NCBI GenBank assembly: GCA_003249555.1
Contig: QKIQ01000125.1
Location: 1-40,570 of the forward strand
DNA length: 40,570 bases
Source of the DNA: Clostridia bacterium
GTDB taxonomy: Bacteria; Bacillota; Clostridia; Christensenellales; SZUA-584
Direction: 5' to 3'
In this document: positions 24,917-35,100 of the stretch, piece by piece
Position numbering within the stretch: position 1 is the first letter of the stretch
Layout of the letters: each line of letters starts with the position of its first letter
The notes under the pieces: model-generated
What the model saw: the letters and a program-made list of their open reading frames with translations, nothing else
Told to the model about the DNA's origin: nothing
Database searches by the model: none
Program-made: the position numbers and the translations under genes

Positions 24917-26742
24917 ATCCTCACATCCACATTTGCTGCACTGCCGCCGGCTTCCGTCTCCAAACGACCTTGCGCATTCAGCACTGTCGTGCGCGCCGCC
25001 AGCTCTTTCACACTGACGTCCGACAGACGATACCCCGCATCCTCTGCGGCTTGCTTAAGATATGCTGCGTCTGCCTTTATCTCTTCGCCCAAACGCATAT
25101 CTTCAAGATTAAACTCGATACTAAGGTTCTTTCCGCTTGTTTTTATCAGCGTTTCCACACGACCCATATACTCCATATCGAGACCGAGTAGTATCAGTAT
25201 GTTTTCCGGATCCACCGTCTTCTTATTGCCGCGATACCTGTAAACATAGAGCTCAGCGGCCTTTTGCTGCTGCGGACTGGTTTGCAAGGGGATCTGATAG
25301 CAATCGAACCTCTTAACCTCGCTTAGCATCGACATTTGTTTTTCTATCTGGTCGAACTTTGCCGCCACCTTTTCCTTAACTGTATTATCGGTATGTTCAA
25401 TCAAAAGCTTTAGCTCTTTTAGCTGCTGCGGAAGCTCCTGCACAGCCTTTTTTATATGACCCGCCAGTTTGTCTTTGTCATTTATGTCCACGAACATAGC
25501 ATGCGCCTTGTCTGCAATCTGCTTAAATTGCGGCATTTCTTTTGGCATTGGGGCATCTTTTTGCTGTGCCGAAATTCCGGCAGCCTCTGTTTTGCCTTCA
25601 GCGACCGTCTTAACGCTTTGGACGGTATTCCGAGTAATATCCGTTTTTTCCCCCATACTTGTTGCTTCTGTTTTCGCTGCCGTTTCCGAAGCAGACGTTG
25701 CTGTATTTAATGCTTGATCCGCTGTCCGAGCCGGTTGAGAAGCGGCTTTCGGATTTGTCAGGCTCACAGGTGCCGCCTGATTGCCGGGGCTTTGAGCCTG
25801 CTCCGCCGTTTCTCCCATAATCTGCAACGTCTGCGAATGGGATCCCGCCATCTCATGCGCAGGCGGCCGGACGTTTGCGGACGGTTCCTGCAAGGTGCTT
25901 TGCCCCGCAAGCCTTGGATTTTCCTGAGCGGCAGACGGCGCCAATGTCTGTGGTTCTGCGGATGCCTGCGTACCGCTTTTGCTCGTTGGCGCATGCTCTG
26001 GCCGAACGACAGCCTCCCCCGTTTGTTTGCTTATTACCGTCCAATTTTGTTCCTGCTGTGATGTCTGCAATGGCATCATTTCCTCTGCCGTTCTGTCAGT
26101 GGATACCATGTTTTGCGTCGTCACATCGCTATTTACCTTAGTTTGCGGGCCAAGCGTCGAATATCCGGCATTGGCGTTCCCCATATTGGGCAGCGTTTGA
26201 GTGGCAGACGCGGCTGCTTCTTTCATTGTTCCCAAGCTTTCAATCACCTCTGCCAGCAAAGCGGTCACAGACGGCATTCCCTTTGCCATTTCCGAAAGCG
26301 TTTCTAAGTTTTCAGCAGTCCCCGCGAAGCCGTGTCTTGAAAGAAACGAAGCAGCTTTGGGGTCTGCACCCGGGTTGTTTTTCAGCATGGCAAGAGTATT
26401 CAAGAGTGTCTGCGTGCGAACAGACTGGCTTTGAGCTGTCAACAGCTCAAGGTCTGCATCTCTTGAACCGAAAGGCATTTGATGTGAAATATCAATCACT
26501 CTCAGCACATAACGGCCTCCGCTTGCATCGTCTACAACTGTCTCCACATAGTCTCCAACGGAAACAGCGATATCGCTCAAAAGCTTGGCAGTCAGCACCC
26601 CACCGCCTTCTTGATTCTTCAAATAAACTTGGTCACCCTTTATATCTGTCACCTCGGCAACAAGAATATCCCCCTGCGACAATCCCTGGCGCTGAGGGCT
26701 TTCTGATATGCTTTTGGGTGTTCCTATGTGCTCAACTCTCAT
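24913..26742 (-). CDS. fliK: FliK-like hook-length control protein
   Basis: A 609-residue protein. The middle (about 180-400) is low-complexity, rich in Gln, Ala, Ser, Thr and Pro. The C-terminal 200 residues have the hook-length control fold: YQIPLQTSPQQQKAAELYVY and DPENILILLGLDMEYMGRVE near 475-525. FliK measures the hook and triggers the FlhB specificity switch. Direct coupling to the FlhB-like gene resembles the ylqG-ylqH pair of Bacillus, so this may be a YlqG-type paralogue rather than the main FliK. GCGAGAG is a weak ribosome binding site. Confidence 0.75.
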   Translation of the reverse strand: MRVEHIGTPKSISESPQRQGLSQGDILVAEVTDIKGDQVYLKNQEGGGVLTAKLLSDIAVSVGDYVETVVDDASGGRYVLRVIDISHQMPFGSRDADLELLTAQSQSVRTQTLLNTLAMLKNNPGADPKAASFLSRHGFAGTAENLETLSEMAKGMPSVTALLAEVIESLGTMKEAAASATQTLPNMGNANAGYSTLGPQTKVNSDVTTQNMVSTDRTAEEMMPLQTSQQEQNWTVISKQTGEAVVRPEHAPTSKSGTQASAEPQTLAPSAAQENPRLAGQSTLQEPSANVRPPAHEMAGSHSQTLQIMGETAEQAQSPGNQAAPVSLTNPKAASQPARTADQALNTATSASETAAKTEATSMGEKTDITRNTVQSVKTVAEGKTEAAGISAQQKDAPMPKEMPQFKQIADKAHAMFVDINDKDKLAGHIKKAVQELPQQLKELKLLIEHTDNTVKEKVAAKFDQIEKQMSMLSEVKRFDCYQIPLQTSPQQQKAAELYVYRYRGNKKTVDPENILILLGLDMEYMGRVETLIKTSGKNLSIEFNLEDMRLGEEIKADAAYLKQAAEDAGYRLSDVSVKELAARTTVLNAQGRLETEAGGSAANVDVRI

Positions 26743-26965
26743 TTTCTCTCGCCTTTTTCAATTTTTTCGCTTTTTTTGCGTTTCTTTTGCTTCATATCGG
26801 GTTATATTTGTATTGCGTCTATGTGTATATGTGGCTTCTTCATAATTGTATATCGGATTTTTTAAAAAAGCTAAATAGTTTTATTGTTTTATTCGATATA
26901 ATAATCGGCCCAAAAAACGCAAAACGCTTCATATTTCGTTAATGCATGCGGAAAATACTTCATGA
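26743..26965. other. Divergent promoter region between fliK and cheC
   Basis: 223 AT-rich bp separating the leftward flagellar unit and rightward chemotaxis unit. On the plus strand there is a sigma-28-like site and an overlapping TATAAT. On the minus strand GCCGATTA (26908-26901) resembles a sigma-28 -10, but its -35 position lacks TAAA. No single clear promoter for fliK is seen. Confidence 0.45.
26872..26899 (+). promoter_or_regulatory. Sigma-28-like promoter of the cheC operon
   Basis: TAAA at 26872-26875 and TTCGATAT at 26892-26899, 16 bp apart: the -35 is perfect and the -10 matches 6 of 8 positions of GCCGATAT. A TATAAT overlaps at 26897-26902, so a sigma-A promoter is an alternative. 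The spacing equals that of the clear sigma-28 site at 7449-7476. Confidence 0.55.
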
Positions 26966-26977
26966 ATGGAGCAAAAA

Positions 26978-27601
26978 ATGTTTGATCAGGGAGGAGTACC
27001 AAGCGACCAGCTTGATTTTCTGAAAGAGCTTGAGAACATCGGCGCGGGCCACGCGGCCACGGCGCTTGCTTCTATGCTTGGGCACGAAGTAAACATCTGT
27101 GTACCTCGTGCTCAGATTTGTCCATATGAACAAATCAGCGACATTCTCGACGGTCCGGAAACCGTGGTTGCCGGGCTGCTGGTAGGCATCTCAGACGACT
27201 TAAACGGCTATATTCTGCTCGTACTCAAGCGCGACGATGCATATGAGCTAACCAAAACAATTATCAGCCAGATGGGCTGCGAGGTTGATGAAGACGGTGA
27301 ATTCAATGAGCTCCAGATTAGTGCTCTTAAGGAACTATCTAATATTCTCATCGGCTCATACCTCTCTGCCATCTCGTCTCTGACCGGTCTTAGAATTGAT
27401 GCATCTGTACCGGAGCTTGTCCTAGACATGGCAGGTGCTGTGCTGAATCTTCTTGTATCGGCTTACGGTGAATACGGTGATAACGTATTGTTTATGGAAA
27501 CAGAATTTGTGGAGAGCGCGCACAGTATATTCGGTCATTTCTTCCTGATACCGGACATGGATTCTTATAACCGGTTAATGGTACAAATGGGGTTAGCATG
27601 A
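26978..27601 (+). CDS. cheC: CheY-phosphate phosphatase CheC
   Basis: About 207 residues. Both catalytic motifs are present: D13-E17-N20 (DFLKELENIG) and S115-E119-N122 (SALKELSNIL). CheC removes phosphate from CheY-P and is activated by CheD. The ATG at 26978 has GGAG 6 nt upstream; an in-frame ATG at 26966 would add four residues and has a poor ribosome binding site. First gene of the rightward chemotaxis operon, overlapping cheD by 4 bp. Confidence 0.93.
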   Translation: MFDQGGVPSDQLDFLKELENIGAGHAATALASMLGHEVNICVPRAQICPYEQISDILDGPETVVAGLLVGISDDLNGYILLVLKRDDAYELTKTIISQMGCEVDEDGEFNELQISALKELSNILIGSYLSAISSLTGLRIDASVPELVLDMAGAVLNLLVSAYGEYGDNVLFMETEFVESAHSIFGHFFLIPDMDSYNRLMVQMGLA

Positions 27602-28083
27602 GAATAATCACAATCGGAGTTGCAGAGTATAAGATTGCCGGTTCACCGGATAAGATTGTGACGCTCGGGCTGGGTTCGTGTATAGGACTTGTATTATACG
27701 ATCCTATTGTCAGGATCGGCGGCATGGTTCACATTATGCTTCCCACTGCATCCGCCCATTCCACAGTCACAAACAGATTCAAATTCGCCGATACAGCGAT
27801 TGTGGACATGATCGATCTGGTTGTGAAAGCGGGAGCATCGCGCACAAGGCTTCGTTCCAAAATCGCGGGCGGTGCGCATATGTTTAAAACTTCGGGAACA
27901 ATCGATATTATGAATGTCGGCCAAAGAAATATCGCTATGTGCCGAAAAGTATTGGAAGAAAATCGTATCGTTCTTGAGGGGGAAGATACCGGTGGCAGCA
28001 GCGGGCGGTCTATAGAATTCTGCTTTGAAAACTCCACGCTTTCTATACGCACTGTGTCACCTAAAGCTCTTAAAGTTATTTAG
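27598..28083 (+). CDS. cheD: Chemoreceptor glutamine deamidase CheD
   Basis: A 161-residue CheD. The catalytic Cys28 is in GLGSCIGL and His45 in GMVHIMLP; SKIAGGAHMF follows near 94-103. CheD deamidates receptor glutamines and binds CheC. Translation is coupled to cheC through the ATGA overlap. Receptors are not encoded in the window. Confidence 0.95.
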   Translation: MRIITIGVAEYKIAGSPDKIVTLGLGSCIGLVLYDPIVRIGGMVHIMLPTASAHSTVTNRFKFADTAIVDMIDLVVKAGASRTRLRSKIAGGAHMFKTSGTIDIMNVGQRNIAMCRKVLEENRIVLEGEDTGGSSGRSIEFCFENSTLSIRTVSPKALKVI

Positions 28084-28140
28084 CGCCGCTTGGCGGCTAG
28101 CACAAAAATTTAAACCGCTAACAGGAGGTTACAAGAAAAC

Positions 28141-28497
28141 ATGAAAAAGGTACTGATCGTCGACGATGCGGCATTTATGAGGATCTCCATAAAGAACATG
28201 CTATCCAAAAATGGATACGAAATTGTCGGCGAAGCTGAAAACGGTAAAATAGCCCTGCAAAAATATCAGGACCTAAAACCCGACGTCGTCACCATGGATA
28301 TCACCATGCCTGAGATGGACGGACTCACCAGCTTAAAGAAAATTCTCGAACTGGATCCTGGCGCAAACATCGTCATGATTAGCGCCATGGGGCAGGAAAG
28401 CATGGTCAGAGAAGCAGTTCTTTCTGGTGCAAAAGGCTTTATTGTTAAGCCGTTTAAAGAAGACATTATTACCGCGGCACTCAATAATCTACCGTAA
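28141..28497 (+). CDS. cheY: Chemotaxis response regulator CheY
   Basis: A 118-residue single receiver domain. Acidic pair Asp8-Asp9, phosphoacceptor Asp53 (VVTMDITMPEMDG), switch residue Ser in MISAMGQ, and Lys in FIVKPF. CheA phosphorylates it, and it then binds the motor switch. AGGAGG precedes the ATG. The switch proteins FliM and FliN are not in the window. Confidence 0.93.
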   Translation: MKKVLIVDDAAFMRISIKNMLSKNGYEIVGEAENGKIALQKYQDLKPDVVTMDITMPEMDGLTSLKKILELDPGANIVMISAMGQESMVREAVLSGAKGFIVKPFKEDIITAALNNLP

Positions 28498-28548
28498 AAG
28501 GAGCCTGTCTGTTTTAAAGAGGCTAAACTGGAAAGAAGGGATATTAAT

Positions 28549-30558
28549 ATGTCAGCAAACGATTCGATACTTGATGTATATCTGTACGAAAACAGTCAGT
28601 TGCTTGATAATCTGGAGTCTTTACTTCTGGTATGTGAAAAAAGCGGCACGTTTACCTCCGAACAGATTGCAGATATTTTTCGCATTCTTCATACGATAAA
28701 GGGCGCTTCGGCAATGATGAACTTTGACAACATTACCAGCCTTTCTCATGCACTTGAAGATCTTTTCGGCTTCCTGCGCGAGCATAAAGCGCGAAAAAAA
28801 GACTACCGGAAAATCAGCGATTTTGTATTTAACTCTGTAGATGTCATAAAAGCCGAGTTTGAAAAAATACAAAGCAGCGGCCTTCCAGACGGAGACTTAT
28901 CCCAGATAACCGATAACGTGCGTGCGTTTTATAAGATTCTTACCTCTTCTAGAGACGACTCAGAATTGGAAGAGACGCAGCAGCCAGCCTATGTGGCACC
29001 GCCGGCGGCTTCCGATGCGTCCGGCGAACATCATTATAAGGCACATGTTACATTCCAAAAAGACAGTAAAATGGAAAATATACGTGCGCTTGGCATTGTC
29101 AAATCTCTCGAAAAGCTTTGTTCTCACATCGAGACGATTCCCAGCGACCTGCTTGGAGATCATAGCGACGATGAGATTACCGAAAACGGTTTTGATCTGA
29201 TAATGTTATCTAGCCAACCGGTCAATGTCATCACAAGCAAAATCAAAGAAGCATTCTTTCTAAAAGAATGTCATTTCGAAGAGCTTCCCCAGAAACAGGA
29301 CGATGTCACAGTCAAGGATAATAAAGAGATTAATGCAAAAAAATCAAAATCAGACATGTCGGCAATCAATGCCGAAGTTTCGCATAACGTCAAGCAAAGC
29401 TACATGAGTGTGAATCTTAACAAACTCGATGCCCTCATGGATATTGTCGGCGAAATCGTCATTACCGAGTCAACCGTTACAAAGAATCCCGAAGTTTTAA
29501 GGCTTGGGCTTGACAGCTTCGACAAAGCGGCCCGCCAGCTGAGAAAACTCACAGACGAACTGCAGGATATCGTTATGGCGATTCGCATGATTCCCGTCTC
29601 AGCCACATTCCACAAGATGGAACGCATTGTAAGAGATATGTCCAACCGTATCGGCAAACAAGCGGAGCTCATTATCATCGGCGAAGACACTGAGCTGGAT
29701 AAAAATGTGATCGACAACCTATCCGATCCTCTCATGCATATTATTCGCAACGCGATGGATCACGGCCTTGAACCGGCCGACGAACGCGTTGCCGCCGGTA
29801 AAGATCCAAGAGGCAGAATCACGCTTGAAGCGCACAATTCGGGCAGCGATGTGCTGATTAGCGTATCCGACGACGGACGAGGGCTTAACAAAGAAGCGCT
29901 GATTGAAAAAGGCATCAGCAAAGGCCTTATCAAAAAGAACCCTGCCGAAGTAACCGACAAGGAAGCTTACTCGCTAATCTTTGCACCCGGTTTTTCGACA
30001 AAAGAGAAGGTCACCGAATTTTCCGGCCGCGGCGTTGGCATGGATGTGGCGATGAAAAACATAAAAAAACTGGGTGGTGCGCTCGCGGTAGACAGCAAAC
30101 CGGGCAAAGGCATGACCGTGCAGATTCGTATACCGCTTACACTGGCGATTATTGAAGGCATGCTGGTGCGCGTTGGCGGCCACGTATTCATCGTGCCCTT
30201 GTTGTCCATTAAAGAATCGTTCAAGCCCAAAATGCGTGACATCGCCAAAGACCCTGATGGCAACGAGATGATTACCATGCGCGGAAAATGCTACCCCATA
30301 CTGAGGCTGCACAAAGCGTACAATATCGATACGGATATCACATCGTTTGAAAACGGTATACTCATCATCTTGGAAACCCAAACGCTGACTTACTGTCTGT
30401 TTGTTGACGGGCTTATTGGTGAGCAGCAGACCGTCGTAAAACCATTGCCTGTTTATATTTCCAGAATACTCGGTTCTTCAAAGAGCATAGCAGGCTGTAC
30501 GATTTTAGGAGATGGGAGTGTCAGTCTCATACTTGATATTAATGGACTGATGAGCTAA
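28549..30558 (+). CDS. cheA: Chemotaxis histidine kinase CheA
   Basis: A 669-residue CheA. The HPt domain has phosphorylated His48 (RILHTIKGASAM). A CheY-binding P2 region follows (about 160-250), then the dimerisation domain (NKLDALMDIVGEIVITES near 288), the ATPase domain with N box HIIRNAMDHGLE, DDGRGL and FSGRGVGMD, and a C-terminal CheW-like domain. It autophosphorylates in response to receptor state and passes phosphate to CheY and CheB. AAGGG precedes the ATG. Confidence 0.96.
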   Translation: MSANDSILDVYLYENSQLLDNLESLLLVCEKSGTFTSEQIADIFRILHTIKGASAMMNFDNITSLSHALEDLFGFLREHKARKKDYRKISDFVFNSVDVIKAEFEKIQSSGLPDGDLSQITDNVRAFYKILTSSRDDSELEETQQPAYVAPPAASDASGEHHYKAHVTFQKDSKMENIRALGIVKSLEKLCSHIETIPSDLLGDHSDDEITENGFDLIMLSSQPVNVITSKIKEAFFLKECHFEELPQKQDDVTVKDNKEINAKKSKSDMSAINAEVSHNVKQSYMSVNLNKLDALMDIVGEIVITESTVTKNPEVLRLGLDSFDKAARQLRKLTDELQDIVMAIRMIPVSATFHKMERIVRDMSNRIGKQAELIIIGEDTELDKNVIDNLSDPLMHIIRNAMDHGLEPADERVAAGKDPRGRITLEAHNSGSDVLISVSDDGRGLNKEALIEKGISKGLIKKNPAEVTDKEAYSLIFAPGFSTKEKVTEFSGRGVGMDVAMKNIKKLGGALAVDSKPGKGMTVQIRIPLTLAIIEGMLVRVGGHVFIVPLLSIKESFKPKMRDIAKDPDGNEMITMRGKCYPILRLHKAYNIDTDITSFENGILIILETQTLTYCLFVDGLIGEQQTVVKPLPVYISRILGSSKSIAGCTILGDGSVSLILDINGLMS

Positions 30559-30564
30559 TAAGCA

Positions 30565-31641
30565 ATGAGATATGTTCCTATTAACCATCTGCGATCCGGA
30601 CAGAAACTAGCATCTGATTTGGTCTTATCAAGAAACCGCGTCCTGCTTCGCAAAGGGCGTGTTTTAACTGATTCACTTATCAGAAAAGTCGCTTTGCTTG
30701 GTTATCAGGGGCTATATATCGACGATGCGTTATCGGAAGGATTATATGTCAACGATATCGTGAGTGCCGAATTGAAAATGACAATGAAAAATGAGCTTCA
30801 GGCACTTCTCGATACCACACGGCTCAACCACCCGTCTGCATTTCGGCTTAGAATTAAGACAATTAACAAACTGCTGCAATGCACAGTTGACGAAATTGCG
30901 CACAGCAGCCAGGTCATGGTCAATATGATTGACCTTAGAACCTACGACGATTATACCTACAGCCACAGCCTTAATGTCTCTATTCTTTCCGTTGTGGTTG
31001 GCATCACGCTCGGTCTCAACAAGAAAATGCTTCATCAGCTTGCTCTTGGCGCCCTGTTGCACGACACCGGCAAGATGTTTGTGGATAAGGACATACTTAA
31101 CAAACCGTCTCGGCTTACACCGGAAGAATTTGAAGAAATCAAGAAGCACAGCGAACGCGGATATATCTACTTGAGTGATTATCTGGATATCCCCGACAGT
31201 GCCCGCAATACCGCGCTGCAGCACCATGAGCAGTTTAACGGCAAGGGGTATCCACAGGGGCTCTCGGGAGAATCTATTGATTTGTTTGGACGTATTGTCG
31301 GCGTTGTGGACGTTTTCGACGCCCTGACCGCTGACAGGCCGTACCGAAAGGCCATGCTGCCCTCAGACGCTATTGAATATATTATGGGCGGATACAATAC
31401 CATGTTCGATCCGAGCATTGTCAACGCGCTCACAAGAAAAGTGGCGCCGTATCCGGTGGGCACCTGCATCAAGCTAAGCACAGGTGAAACGGCCATTGTC
31501 ACCAAAAATTATGAGTTCGCAAGCCTGCGTCCGGTTGTCAAGCTCGTTGTGGATGACAAACCGTCAGACACATATATCGACCTCGCGCACGACCGTTCCG
31601 CGCTCAATATTACAATTAAAGAAATCGTTAATATCGGTTAG
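30565..31641 (+). CDS. HD-GYP domain cyclic di-GMP phosphodiesterase
   Basis: A 358-residue protein. The N-terminal part (1-100) is not recognised; the HD-GYP domain follows, with HSLNVS, HDTGK at 166-170, KHSERGY, and HHEQFNGKGYP with GYP near 228-230, then DVFDALTADRPYRKA. All catalytic motifs appear intact, predicting hydrolysis of cyclic di-GMP. It starts 6 bp after the cheA stop without a strong ribosome binding site, so translation is probably coupled. It may lower the signal sensed by the PilZ protein at 8905-9561. Confidence 0.92.
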   Translation: MRYVPINHLRSGQKLASDLVLSRNRVLLRKGRVLTDSLIRKVALLGYQGLYIDDALSEGLYVNDIVSAELKMTMKNELQALLDTTRLNHPSAFRLRIKTINKLLQCTVDEIAHSSQVMVNMIDLRTYDDYTYSHSLNVSILSVVVGITLGLNKKMLHQLALGALLHDTGKMFVDKDILNKPSRLTPEEFEEIKKHSERGYIYLSDYLDIPDSARNTALQHHEQFNGKGYPQGLSGESIDLFGRIVGVVDVFDALTADRPYRKAMLPSDAIEYIMGGYNTMFDPSIVNALTRKVAPYPVGTCIKLSTGETAIVTKNYEFASLRPVVKLVVDDKPSDTYIDLAHDRSALNITIKEIVNIG

Positions 31642-31686
31642 AAAAAAAACACGCTTGGCGCAGAACCTTTTAGCGTGTTTTTTTTT
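31642..31686. terminator. Bidirectional terminator after the chemotaxis operon
   Basis: AAACACGCT (31647-31655) pairs with AGCGTGTTT (31672-31680), with a T run to 31686 on the plus strand and an A run before the stem, giving a T run on the minus strand. It can end both the HD-GYP unit and the converging ybjQ gene. Confidence 0.88.
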
Positions 31687-31715
31687 GTTTTCCGACAAAG
31701 TTATGGTGATGCTTA

Positions 31716-32024
31716 TTATTTGAACTTAACAGCCGTACCGTATGCCGTGACCTCGGCCGCACCCTGCATCACAGAGCTGGATGTAAAACGCATGCCGATA
31801 ACAGCGTCAGCGCCCAGCATTTTAGCCTGATCCGTCATACGTTTAACAGCCTGTTCGCGGGACTCTTCCATCATTTCTGTGTAACCTTTAAGCTCGCCGC
31901 CCACAAGGGTTTTGAATCCGGCCATCATATCCTTGCCGATATGCTTGCTCTGAATCATTGAGCCTCTCACCAGCCCCAGAACCTCATACGGTTTGCCGAC
32001 ATTTTCTATTGTCATGATAATCAT
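31716..32024 (-). CDS. YbjQ/UPF0145-family protein
   Basis: A 102-residue protein with the family pattern GLVRGSMIQSKHIGKD, GGELKGYTEMMEESREQAVKRM and ADAVIGMRFTSSS, ending AYGTAVKF. YbjQ proteins form pentamers and are sometimes annotated as heavy-metal-binding; their function is unknown. GGAGG lies 8 nt before the ATG. It has its own promoter and is convergent with the chemotaxis operon. Confidence 0.9.
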   Translation of the reverse strand: MIIMTIENVGKPYEVLGLVRGSMIQSKHIGKDMMAGFKTLVGGELKGYTEMMEESREQAVKRMTDQAKMLGADAVIGMRFTSSSVMQGAAEVTAYGTAVKFK

Positions 32025-32067
32025 AGGAAAATCCTCCGCATATTTATTATATATACTATGACAATTT

Positions 32068-32095
32068 ATTATATCATACTGTTATATGATAACAA
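32068..32095 (-). promoter_or_regulatory. Sigma-A promoter of the ybjQ-family gene
   Basis: TTGTTA (32095-32090) and TATAAT (32073-32068) on the minus strand, 16 bp apart. It lies just downstream of the addA stop and about 45 bp before the ybjQ-family ATG. Confidence 0.7.
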
Positions 32096-32104
32096 AGTAA
32101 AACG

Positions 32105-35100
32105 TTAGAGGCGTACAGATTCTCCCGGCTTTAAGAAATAGATATGCTTTTCTGCCACATCCATATGCGTGATGTTTGACAATGCTTTTGCATATAGGTC
32201 CAACTGCACCGCATATTTGCGCGCAGCCTGTACGGCCTGCGCTTTGCTTACGCGGTCTGTCTTATAATCCACAATGATCCACTTGCCGTCTTCCTCAAAA
32301 CACATATCAATCACGCCCTGAACCACAATGCTTTCCTTCGACGTTGCGCTCATGCCCGCGGCCGTTGCGCTCATCTGCAGGCAAAACGGCTGCTCGGTAC
32401 GCAACATCTTCGCTCGGCGCGCCCTTGCGGCTAAATCGCTTTGCAGAAAGCGCGATACAACGTCCACATCCACCTCATGCTCAAGTGCAGCGTCAATGAT
32501 ACCATTTCGCGCCATTTGCGCAATGCTTGCTTCCACTTCCGCCTCACTCTTTGGTTCGAGCCCGATATGCTCCATGACACGGTGCATCAGCGTACCTCGC
32601 TGTGCCGCATCGATACCGTCGTCCGCAGACGGCGCGAGCATGGGGCGCAGCATCTTTGGCTCCTGCATTCTTTTGAGTGCCGACACGCTGACCTTAGACG
32701 GCACACCAATGTCATTCTTGTATGGATACTCTTCAAACAACGCTTCGGGTGCCTGCGCCGCTGCCTGTTCCCACAATGCGGCGAGCTGCTCTGTTTTGGC
32801 TTGCCTATGATCTTGCGCAAACTCGTCACGTTCGATACGAACAATATCTTCAAGGTCAAGCCCCTCGTCCGCGCACATCATCGCCACCGCGGGCATCAGC
32901 AGATCAAAATGCGTGCTTGCGTTGTGCTGCCAGCCTTTTCCTTTTGATTCGAGCCACTTGTCTTTGATATCACTACCCGCGCCGAGTATCACGAGCCGCT
33001 CAATCGCGCGCGTCATACCCACATACAAAAGACGTACCGTTTCGGATATCTTCTCGCGCCGCAAGCCACGCCCCACAGCCAGCCGATGAAGCGTGGGCTT
33101 TCGTATGTGCGTTGCTTCATCCAGAATATCGAGCGCCAGCCCCAAGCCGCGCCCCACCAGTACGCTGCCGTAAGTATCGCGCTGATCGATCTTCTTGTGT
33201 AATCCGGAGAGGATGACGGCGCGAAACTCCAACCCTTTGGATTTATGTATCGTTGTCAGGTAAACGCCGTCCGTTTCCGCCGGATTTTGCTGCGTCTCCT
33301 TGGCACGCCCCAGTCTGTCCGCCACGGTGAGCACATCGGCCAGCGAATACGCGCCCATAGCGGCTGCCTCGCTGATAAAGGCACCTATCGCCGCTTCACT
33401 CGCCGCGCCGCCCGGAGACGTCAGCGCATAGTCGCGCAGACGCATATCCAGCCGCAGACGCATCAGAAAATCCGAGAGCGTCATACAAGCCGCAAGGCGA
33501 CGGTATTGCGCGAATGTATTGCGAAAAGTTCGCACCTTTTTGCCGAGCTCGCAGTCCTTAGCAAACGCGCGCACAGCCGCACAAAAGCGCGTATTCGGCA
33601 GACTAAGGCGAATCTGCGCAAGCTCCGGCTCGGTAAAACCAAAATGTGGATAACGCATTACGCACAGCATCGCCACGTCGTCCGTCTCACTGTGTATCAG
33701 TTTAAGCGCGTTGATAAATACAGCCAGTTCACCAAGCCCCGCGTCGGCCGAACTTGCGCCGCCGCATAAGGGAATATTCATATCCGAAAGCGCTTTGGCG
33801 ATACGCCGGCCGGACTGCGTGATCTCAGGCCGCAGTATCGCGATATCGCCGTAGGCAAAACCCTGCCCTAAAAGCTTTCGGATCTGTGCGCCGATTTCTC
33901 GCGCTTCGGCTTCCACATTCTCCTCGTCCTCACGCTGCGCGAGTATGATTTCCACGCTGCCCTCGCCCTGCACGCCGGGCTGAAGGCACTGTCCGCCCGT
34001 GTAATCAACACCGCCCACATCTTGCGTCATCATGCGGTGCATCACGCCGTTGATAAAGCGAATCACATTCGGCATGCTGCGGTAGTTGATATTCATCTCG
34101 ATAAGCCCGTCAGAGTGAAGCTCACGGCAGCGCCTTATTAGTAAATCCGGGTTTGATTCACGAAAAGTATAAATACATTGCTTCACATCACCCACAAGAA
34201 AGTCGTTGTTGTCGCGCTGTATCTTCGTGATGATGGTATGCTGCGCTTCGTTGATATCTTGATATTCGTCCACAAACACATGCGCGTACCTGCCGCGATA
34301 CCGTGCAGCCACTTCATCCACGCTGAGCGCTTTGAGCGCGAAATGCATCGTATCATCGTGGTCAATGAGATTCTTTGCGCGTTTGGCGCGTAAATAGCGG
34401 GACATAAAAAGCCGTGTGAGATCAATGAAAAAACGTCCGTCTTCAGCCTCCATGTGCAGCTCCTGCGTGATTTTAGCCGCAAAGCTGCCCTCACAGCCGC
34501 GCAATTCATCAAAGCATTTGTTAGCACGATTGGTCATTGTGGAGCTTAAGCGATTGGGCGCATCCTTGGCTTTGATACTCACTGATGCCGCCGCAGGCAA
34601 TATCACATTATTCTTGGTTATCGCATGTGCCGCGCGCAGAAATTCGATACGGTCGTTCTCACTTTCATCCGCCTGCTCATAATAGCCTTTTTCGCGCCAA
34701 ATTTCACTTCGCTGCAAAAGATAGGCGGATGCGTCCGCCGCCGCGGCACGCACCATGCACACAAATTCTTCGAAAAGCGCGTCTACAAATTCGCCGCCAT
34801 CAAAATGCGTATAAGCGTTGCTCAACCACTGGTACGGATCTTTCAGGCTCACCGCTCGGTTATAGATGGCGGATACGATATGCATAATCTGATCCACATC
34901 GCCACGGCTTGAATATTTCTCGACAATCGGACGCATAGCCGCATCCTGCGCCGCCTGCTCGACGGCTTGCTCCATCGCATCCTGCCTAAGCCGTGCTGTC
35001 TCCGCCTCACTCGCAATCGCAAACGACGGCGATGTGCCCGCGTGCTCAAAGTTGTCGCGTATCAGCCGTCCGCAAAACGCGTGCAGCGTAGAAATATCCG

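Noticed and set aside
25456..26942. Several plus-strand frames opposite fliK
   Set aside because: They arise from the low-complexity, Gln/Ala/Ser-rich coding of fliK on the other strand.
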